From Panorpa germanica (Eukaryota > Arthropoda > Insecta > Mecoptera > Panorpidae), in NCBI GenBank assembly GCA_963678705.1, contig CAVMBN010000183.1, positions 62,001 through 126,000 of the forward strand: DNA of 64,000 bases, read 5' to 3'. Below are positions 44,182 through 57,870 of this stretch, piece after piece; the first letter of the stretch is position 1; every line of letters starts with the position of its first letter. Position numbers and translations under genes: made by a program. The notes beneath the pieces are model-generated. The model was not told where the DNA came from, did not search any database, and saw only the letters and a list, made by a program, of their open reading frames with translations.

Positions 44182-45030
44182 AGTTCTTGCATCTGTCGTT
44201 GTAACTTTTCTTTTTTTCCTTCCTGGTTTCAAGTTATTTATTTTATTTTCTCAGTGTCAGTTTGAGTATCCATTTCTGCCGTGTCTCCTCTCATAGATAG
44301 TCTAGAAAGTGCATTTTGTATCTCTTCTGCTTTAAGTTTATCGACATAAAGGTTTAGTCTGGCTAAAATGTCTCTTATTTCCCTTTATTTATTTAGGTTT
44401 TCTTTAACAATGTTCTCCAGTTTCGCCTTTATTCTAACAATCATTTGAATGAGATGTTGAATAACATTTAGTTCCACTTGCTCTATGCTTTTATCCTTTT
44501 CCGGATTTTCAATTCTTTTCCTCTTCTTCTTTCGTGTCTTCTTCCTCTCAGAAGATTTCTCTGTTTTACAGAACAGATCTGACATTGAGCTGCTCCAAAC
44601 TGGCAATCTCATGACCTTCCTGAATCTTTAAAAAGCGTGCAACTTCCTTTTTTCAGTATCTGAATTTCCTGCATCGGCCTGGTTTACCTTCGTCTGCTTT
44701 TCACAGTTCCTTGATAACTACCCAAGGGGAGCCTACATCACCACCCCCTCAAGTGCCTGTTCTAGCGATAGGACCTCTTGTCCCGTATTGTTAAATAAGG
44801 GGGGTAGTATTTTATTAACCTGCAGCCCGCCGTCCAAGATGGTACTGTGTGACTCCGCTAAAGTTTGTAGGACATTATCGTACACAATTGACAATTGAAT
44901 TAGGAACAAATTGAAATGTAGTAAGGTCTGGGCAACTAGGGGGCTATGTTATTCCCTACTTCTCAAAATGACCTTTCCAGGAAACAATTCTCGCAGGGCC
45001 CACTAATAGTTTTGTCTGGAATTAATTTTG
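44182..45030 (-). pseudogene. LINE ORF1 5' part, third copy (right of copia)
   Basis: Continuation of 38513-39504 across the copia insertion, including the open stretch 44385-44612 and the GC-richer leader. It starts after the second GTTTG. Confidence 0.55.
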
Positions 45031-45339
45031 TGTGTTCAAAATTATTTAAAATAAAAAATTAATTTTTTATTTGTATGCTAAGCTTTTATTATTTTATTTA
45101 CTAGTACAGCAAGTTTATATTTTACTAGTACTGTTTATATTTTTATAATATATATTGTTTGGTTTTCTTGTCCGGTGACTGGATATTGGTGAATGGGTAT
45201 GAAATTTACTTCTCCATCCATACTTGAAAACTTATGATTGGAAATTTCAATTCTAATTGTTTTTATAATATGCTTGTATAATAATGGTTATTCATTTAAA
45301 CAATTGTTAGGGTAATATAAAGGTTCAATATTTCATCGT

Positions 45340-47821
45340 ATATCGTTGTCTATAACTGAGAGGATGTTTCTGCTTCAGCATCAACAACAAGGGGGTTTTT
45401 GTTTATTAATTCTTTGACATGTCTAAATATGTGTTTGCCTCTTTGTAAGTTCTTTAAAGTAGCCCTTCCATATAGGGTTATTTCTGTTGTTTTGTGTGGT
45501 TCAAAATACATAATTGTTTTTCCTTTCCTAGGTCATCCTCGTATATATACGGTAACGTACGGTGTACGTACGGTTGGTGCTACTTTTTTATTTAATCGCT
45601 CTATATATTTTTCCTATTCTAATCTTGTTTTCTCAGCTATTTGTTCCTGTAGTAGTTTTAATGCTTTCTGATGTTCATTGATCTTTTCGGTAGCTATTAT
45701 TCTTTGTTCTTCAAAATCTGTGATATCTATATTACTGCGAGTGATAGCATTGATTCGTATTTAAAAGAGTGCGTCAGAAACCTTGTTATCTTTACCTGGC
45801 TTATAATATATATCGAAATCGTAGTCAAATAATTTTATTTGATATCTTGCGAGTTTACTTGAACTGTCGTTATGAGTTTCCAGTCTCGCTAATGGTTTGT
45901 GATCTGTAAATAGGTTGAACTGTCTTCCGTAAAGATAATGTCGGAAATGTTTTACTGCCTAAACTATTTACTGTTTTACTGCCTAAACTATGGATAGTAG
46001 TTTCTTTTCGATTTTTTTCTGCTGGATTTAACGTGCGTGATGCATATGCTATAAGATGATTATTTTGAGATTGTACTGCTCCAATGGCTTAGTGAGAGGC
46101 ATCTGTTGTTAAAGAGAATTTCTTTATATTCTCTGGTCTTTTGAAAACACGTTTATTCATTAATTGTTTCTTTAAGGTGTCGTATGCTTTGATGTATCCA
46201 GGGGTTAGGTGGTTCTAAACTCATTTGTTGAGACATGCTGTAAGTGGTTTAGCTATTTTATGATATCCAATTTCTATGAATTTTCTATAAAATCCTGTTA
46301 ATCAAAGGAAATTTTTAATTTTCTCTGTAGTTTTTGGTATAGGGAAGTTTTTACCTGCTTTAATTTTCCGAGGATTTTGTTTCGCTCTATTTTCTGTTAT
46401 AATATGACCTAAGAATTAGGCTTCTTTCTTTAGGTATTCACATTTTTCTTTTAGAAGTTTTAAATTGCGTTTACGTAACCTTTGAGGACTAGTTCTAAGT
46501 GGTGCAGGTGTTGTTGCAGGCTTGTTCCAAATATGATTTTGTCGTCGAGATAAACTGGACATATTTTTCCTACTAATCTAGTTAAAACATGATTCAATAA
46601 TCGTTGGAAGATAGCAGTGGCGTTCTTTAATCCAAAAGGCATTCTTAAAAACTCATAGTGACCATGAGTTGTAGAGAATGCTGCTTTCTCGATACTTTCT
46701 GGTTCTACTTCTATTTGGTAAAAACCTGAGTGTAGGTCGAGTAATGTAAAATAATTTGCTCTTCCTAGACTGTGTAATATATCATGCATATTAGGGATAA
46801 GGAACGTCTCTAGTAATAGATCTAGAAATAGAAAAATCCTCCGTAGTTATGTCGTTGAGCTTTCTTTAGTAAATTGCAATTCTGAACTTTTTTATTTTAG
46901 ATTGGTCATCTTTTTTGTGACTATTAGTACGGGATGATTTAGGGCGAATATGATATTCGTATAACACCTTTTTCAAATAATGTTTGAACTTGTCTATCTA
47001 CTTCTTGTTGTGTTGTTTCGGGCAAACGCTAGTTACGAGAATAAATTGGTTCATGGGGTTTAGTTCGTATAGAGCATTTGATATCGTGAGTAAACGTAAG
47101 CAAATCATTTTCTCTACGGAATAGGTCGCCATAGTTAATAAGTAGTTTATATAGGTGATCTCTCTCTTCTGTATTTAAATGCTTGTCTTGAATCTCTTGC
47201 TGTTATAAAGGTATGGTTTCTCTTTATTATTATAATATATAAAAATGTTTACTTTAAGAGTTTTTAAAATGTTTTCAAATATATCTATTACTGTTTGTAT
47301 TTGTTTAATTAGGTTGGTTCCAATTAATCCGTCAAAATCGTTAGAAAATTTGAATAAGTAAATCTTTGTAAATCCTTGAATTTTGAATATAAATAATATA
47401 GGTATTTCTGCTAATTATGTATGTTTCGTGGTTTGATGCGGCGTTTGAATAATAAATTCTGCATTGTTTATATAATACTTTTCAGAGACGAATTTCGTAT
47501 TTAATATGGTCCATGAAGATCCGGTATGAATTAGTAGTTTTGAATTTTAGGATTTGATATATATATGTAGGGTAATGTATTGTATTTATTATTATTCATT
47601 GTTATGTATTCAGTTCTATCATCTGGCCTGATGGAAAATCCTCGTAATTTTCTTTATTTTCATAACATTCTTTATAAAATTTATTTTGGATTACTTCTTC
47701 TGCATTACATCTTTGTTGTGGTAGTGTCATGTGATGCAGACATGTCATTTCTCATGTGTCCATGGGTTCATGTCGACGTATGTCTGTTTTTTTGCTATGG
47801 TGATGGTCATTTGTTTTTCAT
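45340..47821 (-). pseudogene. Decayed gypsy pol, right-arm copy
   Basis: Reverse complement of 9640-12120. The RT open stretch is 46460-46789, with one private change (Ala to Thr in 'LKNATAIFQ'). Confidence 0.8.
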
Positions 47822-48033
47822 TGAATAAACTTGCTTTCTACGCATGAAAAAGTTAGTACATTTCAAAAATATTTAATAGTTTATATTATTTTAATAAAAT
47901 ATCATAAATTATTAAGAAAGAGTTAGAAATTGATTTGAATAAAAAAAAAGGAAAATAATAATAGGAAAAATACTTTAAGTGTAGACTTCGTCGAAGTGAC
48001 TTATAAAATGACATTAACTGAATACATTTATTT

Positions 48034-48539
48034 TTGACAAATTATTTGAAATTATCGGTTGATGATGTTATGGCAATTCAAATTAATGGAATACATTTAT
48101 TTTTTAAAAATTATTTGAAATTATCGGTTGTTGATCTTATGGCAATTCAAATTAATGAAAACAAGATGCTAGTAAAAATTGAAGAATATTTATTAATTGA
48201 TGATATTATTGAAATGACCAATAGGAAAATAATTTAGGTATTAATAAAAATAGTTATAATGTGCATATAGGAAGAGCAGATAAATTTACAATAGTAAGAA
48301 TGCACAATATAAAATATGAAATTTATGATATAGCGCTTCAAAATGCACTACTAGATTATGGTACGCATATTGATATCAAGAAAGAAACATGGGGTAAAGA
48401 CATGCCTTTTCCAGTGTATAATGGAACAAGATCAATAGAGATGATTTTGAAGAAAAAAATCCCATCGCATTTCACCCTTTTTCCACCGTTTATGCAAAAA
48501 AATACGCAAAATGAAACAAAAGCAAACAGTGCGAATAAA
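48034..48539 (+). pseudogene. LINE ORF1 fragment, right-arm copy
   Basis: Same as 8922-9432, with two 69-bp repeats. Confidence 0.5.
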
Positions 48540-50232
48540 ATTATTATTATTATTAATTTTTTATTGTTCGCCTTTCGGCTTTACAATCTACATTCCTAAT
48601 ACATTTCATATACTTCAACTTAAAACTAAATTTTACATTATTCCAGACCTTCCTATCTCCAAAAGCACCTTCCGATTCCTCCTCTCTCGACCCCCCTTCC
48701 TCACCTTCCCCAGTCCTCCCTCTGCACTGGTCCATTCCCATGTCTATCTTTCTGGGCCGAAGCCCAACTGTTTCCTCACCACTTCCTTCTCTCTCCTGCC
48801 TCCCTTCACCGCCTCTCCCAGTACCTCCCCTCTCCCCCTGTTCCCTGCGCAACCCAGCCACCAGCCCACTTATTCTCCTGTTTTTTCTTTCCTACTTACT
48901 ATTTCCGCCATCCACCTCTTTCCTTCACTGCCTCCCTTTGATAGCTGGCCAATATTCCTTTCGCTCGCTACTTTTTCCTTACACTCAAACTTAATGTGCT
49001 CCAGTGTTTCGTCCTGCGCTTCGCACACTCTACACTTTCTTTCCTCACTCTTTTCCCAGTATCCGTTTCCTTTTTCCTCATTTCCCAATCTAAACCTTGC
49101 TGTTCTTCTTATGTGTTTTATGTCTTTTTCTATAAGGTACTAAGGCACATTATTTTCCCATAACCTTTTATATCTTTTATTGTAGTTACTTTTTTCTATT
49201 TTTCCCATTCTCTCCTGCTGTTGTACCTCCCTATCCCTTCTTCTTAGCTCCTCTTCCACACTTGCGCCTCCTTCTCTTCTCCTCTCTGCCTCCTCGATCG
49301 CCATTCCATTACTTTCAAAGTACTCCTTTCTCTTTTTTGGACCTTCTCCCCCCCCCCCCATTCTTTATGCTGTCCTCTCTTATTTTCCTTAAAATTTTGC
49401 TTTCCGCCCTGGTCAATTTCTCCTTGTATTTTACTGCTCCTTCCCCTGTTTTAATTCGTATCCTCCATAACCATGTATCCTAGCGTGCACCTGTCCAGCC
49501 CTAGTAACCATTTAATATATCTCAACTGTATTTTTTCCAACTTTTCTTGTTCCTTCCACCCCCAAACCTCTGCTCCATACAACATCATACTGGCTATCAG
49601 TCTGTCATACATCCATATTCTCTTTTGTATGTCCCCCCCCAAATACCTTTTCCCCTAGTCCTCATACCCGTCGTATTGCTAGCTCCGCCTTCTTTGCTAC
49701 TTCCCTTATCTGAGCCTCTTCTCCATTGTTCCTTTTAAAAGTGTAGCCCAGATATTTAAATTCTTCTACTTCCTCTATGTCCTCTGTCTTGTATTTCCAC
49801 CTTTTATGTCTTCTCTTTCCTCCCTCTTTTTTAAATACCATAATTTTTGTCTTTTCCACATTTAACTCTAATCCTTTCCTGTCTATATATCTCCCTAGCC
49901 GATGTGCCATCTCCTGCAGCTCTCCTTCCCTTTTTGCCAACAGGACTATATCGTTAGCGTATGCTAAAGTCCATATCTTGTAGTGTCTTCCTATTAGCAC
50001 CCCCTTCGTCTTGTTCTCTTTCCATTACCACCTCTAAGTCTGCTGTATATATCGCAAATAAAATGGGGCTCAGAGGACAACCTTGCCTCAACCCCTTGTC
50101 TGTCCAGAATTCTTCTGATTCTTCACCCCCAACTCTTATTCTCATTCTTGCTTCTTTGTAAATTTCTTCAATACATTCCACTATATCCTCATCTATTTTT
50201 TTCTTTCTCATGTACTTCCACAATTTCTGTCT
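48540..50232 (-). mobile_element. LINE 'B', right-arm copy
   Basis: Reverse complement of 7229-8921. It is B-type throughout, including across the recombination segment (49502-49523), so this is an unrecombined flank. The active-site box is again YAND, so that mutation predates the inversion. Confidence 0.9.
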
Positions 50233-51828
50233 GTCATCATCATTCAACAACTATTAATGATGATACTTTTGTGATTGTAAATAATAATGAGAATTTGTAC
50301 AAAATTCTTGCAGCGCATAAGGAATATAAGAGAAAAATTGTAGAATCATCATCAAGTGAAGGTAGTTTGGCAAATTCTGAGATTGAAGATAGCTTAAATA
50401 ATTTAAACGCATCCAAAATGGTAATAGTATGGGAAAAGAAACAGCAACCTACCAAAGAAACAAATGAAAATGATTGAAAAAGGATTAGATGGAAAAGATA
50501 AAACAATTTAGAAGCTACAGATACCAGATGTAAAGAAGATGGATGCTGCCTACCAACAACAATTAAAGATTTCGATCCGCTGTTCAGAATTTTGAGTTTA
50601 CAGATACGATAATCGTACATTTCGTCTGAATCTGATGCAAATTGAAGCAGTGATCTAATATGGCGCATTAAATAAGTTCGAGTGAATATGGGGTCATTAA
50701 TCAACTTATCCATTTTAAAAGGAGAACAGAAAAAAAAGCAACAGTCAACATTGATGCACAGGATGCTGGAAGATGTTGCAGTGAATAACTCGGAAAAAGT
50801 TTCATTGATATTTAACGATGCAAACAAACTAAAGAAAACCACATACGGTTAACTTAATTCTTAAACTAATAATTTAGTCAGATGGATACTAAGCATAATA
50901 AGAAGCAAAGAGATTCCTGCTAACCGACATGGTGACTGCGCTTCTAATGATTTGGAAATCATGTGCCGCTTATCTTCTTCTTGATCCAAGCTTCCCTTCA
51001 GGAAGAGTTAAACACATATTAACAGAATCACAACCAGCTGTCATTATATATGATGAAAACGATGTTACCATTTAAAGAAACACACTGTATATCGTATATG
51101 CAACTTTTACCACAAGGAGAATGTCTTATGCCATGCTCTAGCATGGCATAGACATAGAAGTATGTAAAACAATAGGTAAATCATCTCTAGATGATTTAGC
51201 TATTGTTTTATATACTTTCGGAAGCACGGGAAATCCAAAAGATACTGCTGAACATTTTGCAGTAGCAAAGAACCAATCTGCCTTAAAATCTCTCAGAATT
51301 TGGGTCTGCTATAAGGAACCACTAGCAGTGTCATTTGCACAAGAATTCTTTAATTATTTTTCTTCAGAGAATTATATATTTTGTAATTTTTATAGCAGCA
51401 CAGAGGTCGTGGGTTACATCACATTCTTCACATGCGAAAGCAATACAAAGAATTCCATTGTCACTGTAACACAACTGAGGGAACAAGGCTACTTCATTGG
51501 AATTACAACTTTTATTACTTCCAATGATTTAGAAGAAATTCTCGAAAGACTGACAACAGACGAAAAGTCACTCATGTTGGATACAAAACTAACATCTGCT
51601 TATGCTAGTGAATTTCTACATGATAAATACAAGGAAGAGTCGTATGGAATGGTAAGCATTAGCAATGGCAAAAGAAGAATTAAGAAAACTTTAAATAAAA
51701 AAACATTCAGCTTCGTAGTTAAGGATCAAAATGACGTCACAATAGGCGTAGCACTAAACTATGACGCCAGAGATGAAACAAAAGTTAGACATTTGCAAGA
51801 ATCTTTACAACAAACACAAGCCCGTTAA
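50233..51828 (+). pseudogene. Ebony-like pseudogene, right copy (uninterrupted)
   Basis: Broken frames show, in order: 'NSEKVSLIFNDANK' (start of an adenylation domain, about 50785-50830); 'IWKSCAAYLLLDPSFPSGR' (core A2/A3-like, about 50946-51005); 'VLYTFGSTGNPKD' (AMP-binding signature, about 51203-51242); 'NFYSSTEVVGYITFFTC' (A5-like, about 51385-51440); and 'SYGMVSISNG' to 'GVALNYDARDE' (acyltransferase-like tail, about 51640-51775). The last two are in one open 166-codon frame (51328-51828). Domain segments between these blocks are missing, and no introns are seen. This order suits ebony, which joins beta-alanine to biogenic amines. It is a deleted retrocopy or captured gene piece, not a functional enzyme. 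Confidence 0.5.
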
Positions 51829-52021
51829 CACAACAACGTGGCACGGATGTCTATGGTTAAACAGTGGTGACAGAACTACCACGTGAATCTGTACACAACT
51901 CCTGATGGCAGCAAACCATTCGGAAGAGCTATTGTTTCGTGGAAGCGTTATGAAAACGTTCATATTGTATATATAATTATAATTTAGTTTTAAGAAATAT
52001 TTTAGATGTATAATAGTGTTT

Positions 52022-52980
52022 GGAATATACTAAAGAAAAAATTGTATTGTTGTTTTACTGGTCGTTGTGTGGTTTGATAATTTGGTTTGGAATACCAAGT
52101 ATTTTGATTCATCGATGGTGACCGTTGAATCTGTTGTGTATGTGGCTTGCGATGTTAGACGTGGAATTGTTTGTGTTTGTTGCGGACGTAACTGGTTAAC
52201 GAATGGTTTTTGTTTTAAGGTAAATTTCTTGTCTTACTGGTGGAGTAGAGCTCTTGTACACGATTTGGTTTTTATTAACCGTAGTATGTATATTAGCATT
52301 ACGTTGTCTGTTGTGAATGACGTTTTCTTTAAATAATACTATTTTCCATGCATCTTCTAACATTTTAGAGTATTAAACTCGAATTTGTTTTCCTAGACTT
52401 TCTTTTCATCCTATTATAAATCTTTTTAAAATAACACTGACGTATAATTCTTTTTAGCTTGAAAGGCAGATTTTACAATTTCGTTTTGTTGTATGTGAGC
52501 TAAGAGTGCTGCTTGGTGTTCTAAACATCTATTATTGTAATAAATAGGAGTTTCTGTTTCCAGTTGGTATAAGTTGACTGATTCACATATCATTGTTATC
52601 TCCAAAGGTTTCTATTAATATTTTCTTTAATTCTTCCCAGGAATTTATACCTTTCCCCTGAGTACTGTATCTGCTTGATATGTTAGTTTTATTAAAATTA
52701 CTTCTGTGATGCTGTTTTGTAAAATTAAATCTTTGTCTGCGAATAGGCTTAGAATTATTTCTACTTGTCTTATAAAATCCGGGAGTTTGGCTGGGGTACC
52801 ATCAAATTTTTTGAATTGTATATAAATATGAATTATTAAATCGTAGAGAGTCATCTCGTGATGCTCGCAAAGGTTCACGTTGTTTATTGATTAAATTATT
52901 TTGTCTTTGTATACGTTCGTCTTCTGTTGTTATTCTTTCCTGCATTTATTGCATTTGTGCGATAATTGTTGCGTCAACCA
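52022..52980 (-). pseudogene. Decayed gypsy gag, right-arm copy
   Basis: Reverse complement of 2517-3475; open stretch 52645-52878. Confidence 0.6.
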
Positions 52981-54206
52981 TGTTGTATGATGTTTATATT
53001 TACCCATGTGCTTTTCGTTGCTTTTTGTTTATTGTGATGTTCCTCTAATGCAAGATACGGGATAACAATATAATTTTCGTATGTGTGTGAAATTAACTCT
53101 AGTGGGTTATATTCTGGTATATATTCGTGTTTGAATTGAAATCCGTGTAATTATTATCTACGTTAACTTTTGGCTTTTCATTGAACTCTTTAACTTAATA
53201 ATAAATTGAAATGCGTACTGTTATTTTTACAAAGTACAGTTTCTAGCTATATGTGAATTTTTCATAAAAAATGGTCGTTATATGTAAGACCTAACATCTA
53301 AAGAGAAGAGAGGAAAGTGTAAATTTTTTTAAGTGTACTCCCTTCACCCTTCCTTCTCTTCAGATGTTAAGTCGCCGAGAATTTTAGTTCATGTAAGATA
53401 TAATTTCCCAACAGGGGTCGCCTAAAGCGGCTTATCATAAGTCAAAGAGTTTTACTCTTAGCGACAGTATTCTGATATAATATATATTCAGCTCCACGGT
53501 TCATAATCCGCACCGTCCTTCTCATACAGGCTCTGTCTTCCATCAGGAGTACTCTGTATTGCCTCTTAGCTCATTGACCCCTAGACACCCTTCCCCCACC
53601 TTGTTATAATGCACTACCAATTTGATACTACTGCAATTCATTTAAATAATTATTACTGCACTTACATACTATGGTTTTCATATTTATATCTATAATATGA
53701 ATATTAGTCTTCTCATTAATCCCCGGCACTAGCGATCTATTATGCTCGTAAATATTTTTGCCCAATATTTTCTCTAGCTTTTTTAAATATTCACAATTAG
53801 TGTCTCAATACATATCCCAAGGTTTAATTTTTTTTTTTCATTATTTCTAGCTGTTACTGTTTGTCAAGAATAAATTAGTGTTACTAATTTAATTCACTCT
53901 TTATAACTAATACTTACGACGTTAAAGCTCATCAAACCAATTGATAGAAAATTTCGGGTCTCTTACTATTTTATACCCACTTCTTCGTAATGATGTTAGA
54001 AAACGGGATGAGGACATCTAGGCATGATGAAGCTCGCTGCTATTAAAGGTGTTTCAAAATTCTTAAAAGATGATTTTCTTTTTACAAACTGAGTGAAAAA
54101 AGATGTTGAATTTTATTCGTGCTGGGAAGAATCAATGTTTTACCCTTTGATTAGAATTGATTTAATATTTAATTAGATTGAGCAATTTTGATTGAATTAT
54201 TAATTA
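52981..54206. other. Noncoding stretch, right-arm copy
   Basis: Reverse complement of 1291-2516, including the hairpin (53293-53368). Nothing coding seen. Confidence 0.5.
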
Positions 54207-56320
54207 GACCTTCCAGAGTAAATAATATGAATCTTTTTGGTGCGTTAGTTCACTCAGAAAGTGATTTAGGGATTCATTTTTTATTTCCTGAATTTAGTAT
54301 GTTAGTTGACGTGTAATTCTGTTCAGTTCTGTTTTATCTTGAATGTTTTTTGTCCTCTGCAACTTTCTTCTAGCTTTTCGTTTTCCTTTTCATATGGGGT
54401 GTATTTCTTAATACTACTTCCTGTATATCAATAACTAATTTTCCCGCTTTGACATCAATTTGGTCCGAATTATTTAGTAGTACAATTAATGCGATTTAAA
54501 TTTAATTTTTGCTCTAAATTTGCCCCAGTTAGTCCATTTATTTGCTAGCATGGCTGGTTGCTTTTTCTTGACAGTTCTCTCACTGAGTGTTACAGTTAAT
54601 GGTGAGTGGTCCTAAGAAAGATCCGCTTTATCTTCGATAATTATATAATTCGTGGAATTTTTTTTCAGTATAAAGAAGTCAGACTTCTTTCCTCTATCAG
54701 TAGCACAGTAGACACACTGGTATTCTCTCACTGCTTCAAGTAGATCTTTGCTTTTTGATATTGTAATTTTTGAATCCCAGAATGTGTGTTTAGCAATAAC
54801 TACACCAACTATAAATTTTTCACACAGTGTTTGCAGAAATTTCAGTAAGTCGGGTATTTGCAAGTAATGTTGTGGGGGAAAATATATTGCTGCTACTGTT
54901 ATTGTATAGTTTTTGCTTGTTATTTTTATAGTTGTGGTTAAAATTTCTTTGGTTTCATATTTTTTAAATTCATGATGTGAGTTGTTGTCCCGAATTATCA
55001 CAGCAGATCCTCCTCTGGCTTTGTCTTACGGATGAATTGTGTGGTAAATGTCATACCCTTTCATTTTTGCGTATGATTCTCTTTGGTCGTTTAAAAATAT
55101 TTTTAACTCAAACAAATCTTTTCAGTCCGTTCGCGTTCCACTCAGTTATTCTTAATGCATCATCGCCTTCATTTACTCTGATTTTTTCCAGCTTTTCTGA
55201 TGCTTAATTCAGCTATACCTACTCTAATAGAATAATGTTCCATTTTTCTGTCCAATTCCATCAAATTTTTAAGTATTATTTGCATAGTTTCGCATCAGTG
55301 GATCCGGTTGGTTTGTCTGCTCTAATTCGCGCACAATATTCATTATTGCGGCTTGAGCGAAAGATGTTTCTGCAAATACTCTCACTGTTTCTATCACTGC
55401 AAAGTTATTTTTAATTCTTTCATTATTTACAGTTGGACTGTTGTTTCTTTTGTTGTTATAGTCCTTTGTTCCACTTCTTTTTTACATTTCTGCTGCAACA
55501 ATTCATTCTTTACAGATTGCTGGATATTCCACGTTACAGTTTATGCATTTCGGTACTTCTTCTATGCTTTGTTGCAGTCTGCTGTTATATGGACAGCAGC
55601 ACATTTCACGCATCTTGGTTGCCTTTTACAAAATTTGTGTGTGTACAAATCTTTGACATCTTTTATATTAAGAGACTTGCTTAGATTTTCCTATTATCTC
55701 CATTCTCACTGTCAACCCTAACATTTCTCGAATGTTCATTATTTTGTTTATGTCCTCTTTATTGCCGAAAGTTATCACAAATAGAGGTTGTGGCATTCTT
55801 GTAGTTATCTAAAGAATTATTGCCGCTTCTATTACTTTTATACTCTTTTCTTTTAGTTCATTTATAATGTCTTCTTGTGCACAATCGGAATGAAGTCCGC
55901 GAGCCATAACGCTTATTGGTCGTGTCTGCTTGTTTTCAGAGGTAAATCATTTCAGCTCCATGGTTTCCAATACCTTTACAAGATTTCTTATTAAAAATTT
56001 CTTAATTACGTTTTTCTACTGTTATTGGTGATATATGATGTTCTCTTTGCCTCAGATTAACCGCTTCCGGCATTGGTGGATGTTGTTGTGGCGAGATAAT
56101 AGGTGAGCTTTTCACTTTTTGCTCAGCATACTCTTTCTTTTCTTGAGTATCCATTCCGTCTCCTTTTTTAGTTCTTCTTCATCAGTTTTATATGTTGGTT
56201 AATTTTGCATTGAAGTGCCATTTGGACTAGGATTCCTGTGATTTTCCAAGTCATCTACTTTTTTCGAAAGCAGTGTATCAAAGTCTACAGACTGCGCCAT
56301 AGAGTTCTTTCATTTTCTGC
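54207..56320 (-). pseudogene. Jockey-type LINE: ORF1 and ORF2 endonuclease (decayed)
   Basis: The longer version of the element at 1-1290. Beyond the arm limit visible on the left, 55497-56320 encodes on the minus strand a decayed ORF1. It shows 'SVMARGLHSDCAQEDIINEL', then 'PLFVITFGNKEDINKIMNI', then cysteine-rich 'KRCQRFVHTQ' and 'PKCINCNVEYPAICKE', the CCHC knuckle array typical of Jockey Gag-like proteins. ORF2 endonuclease follows (54612-55001 open). RT is missing in this copy too. Confidence 0.7.
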
Positions 56321-57170
56321 CTTGAGCTAACATTCTGTTAACTCAAGACAGGTTAGGTTATTATAACACACGTTATAATTCATCTTTATAAGTGGTTCTA
56401 TGATGGCCCTAATATGGTGGTTAAAAGAACAAATGACCGGTATTGTACCAAGAAAAGCGGTAAATCGAAAATGGATTAAATTTAGCGTGGGAAGACAAAA
56501 TTAAAAAACCAAATCTGTAAAACAATCTAAAATTTTAGCTTTAGGTGGTAAGAATTTTAATACTTCTTTAATGTATATGTATAAGTTTTGGTATCTCTTT
56601 TTTTCATTTCTTCTTTTACAGTTCTTATGCTATATATTCATTACATTCATTCATATTCATATGCATTCATATTATTGACTTTTTAAATTTTTATAGAAAA
56701 TCGTCATGTTTATCAATTCTGCGTTGCTGATTACAGACTAGATTTAATGTTCTGCCTCGTATGACTTTGTATAGATTTTATACAAGGTTATGTAAATCTT
56801 TTACGAGATTTATCGACAGGTAATGGAATAGATTTTTTTTTTTAATTTTTATGTCTTCTATTTTAACTACATAGATATAGGATACTTCTAGTACTCTAAA
56901 GAGTCCTATGTTTTTCATTCGGGTTTTTCGTTGGGTGATTAAGTATTTAGGTATACTATGCTTCATAGTTCATAGGTGTTCCATATAAGCTATGAAATAT
57001 TACGAACATTATTTCACTATTTGTAATTCTTTTATCAACTTAATATTATTTGAATCTATATTCTGTTTTTCTTCTACATTATTCTGACTGTATTTTGATT
57101 TCTGTCATTTACGATTTCTTTTTGTATTACCGTTTTTACATTGTCTATTTCATTATTCTTATTGTTGTGC
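56321..57170. other. Unassigned AT-rich DNA
   Basis: Probably the start of single-copy flanking DNA or the decayed 3' part of the gypsy gag that follows on the minus strand. A 62-codon minus-strand frame (56778-56966) shows no motif I recognise. Confidence 0.3.
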
Positions 57171-57179
57171 CCGATTATT

Positions 57180-57870
57180 GTTTAGCATAGTCTTTATGTT
57201 GGCGGCTTTATATGAAAATCCTGTGAGTTTTTCATTTCTTGTTGGAGAGTGTGGTTGTATTTCTCGTGACTATGGATTTCGAGGTCCATCATCTCGCATA
57301 GATAGCGATCTTGTATTAATAATTCTAAGCACTGATTCATTATTTCAGTGGTTTGTCGTCACAACTTCCATCACGAGAATGTTGTTCATCCCGTCTATGA
57401 AAATTTTTAGTGCCGAGTTATCGCAAACTTTTTGTAGTGAGCTCAGAGTCGTAGGGTTATAATAATTATTGTTCGGTATTGCCTAATCATTCAGTTTGTT
57501 ATGTGCTGTTAAACATCTAACATACAATGCAGTAGCATTTTTGTTAGGCTTTTGTTTGAACTGTGAGTTTTTTTATAAACAAAACTTTTTGATGTTTACC
57601 ATAGCTATTTATTAAAAGAGTTTTTAATATTTCTCTGATGAATTTAATTCATGTACAGATATTTTTGTTCTTTATTAAATTTGATGAGCTTCTAACGATA
57701 TTGTTTTTTATACCCATAAGTAACAGAACATTTGTTAATAAATGCATACGATCTTCATATTCTGTATCATCTTTGGTTACTGGCTAGTTTACTCTTACCT
57801 GTCCCACCATGGTACATATCTGGTGCTTTTTGTTGTTTTTTCATTGCGTTTCATCACATGTTTAATTGAG
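57180..57870 (-). pseudogene. Decayed gypsy gag (separate copy)
   Basis: Minus-strand broken frames read 'EYEDRMHLLTNVLLLMGIKN' and later 'LSSLQKVCDNSALKIFIDGM', 'NNILVMEVVTTN'. These parallel the capsid region of the provirus at 60345 ('LILMGIKSKIVG', 'LESFLTGLNDPLG'). Many stops. It is on the opposite strand to that provirus and not part of the inverted repeat seen here. Confidence 0.45.

Larger units (their letters stand above)
35011..55496 (-). repeat. Right arm of giant inverted repeat
   Basis: This is the reverse complement of the left arm, in the same module order read on the minus strand. It lacks the LINE at 3806-5739 and the gypsy derivative at 14977-18467, and it gains a copia element at 39505-44176. 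Its inner edge is a 22-bp LINE segment (35011-35032) where it switches from H-type to B-type LINE sequence and joins the next tandem unit. Confidence 0.9.
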
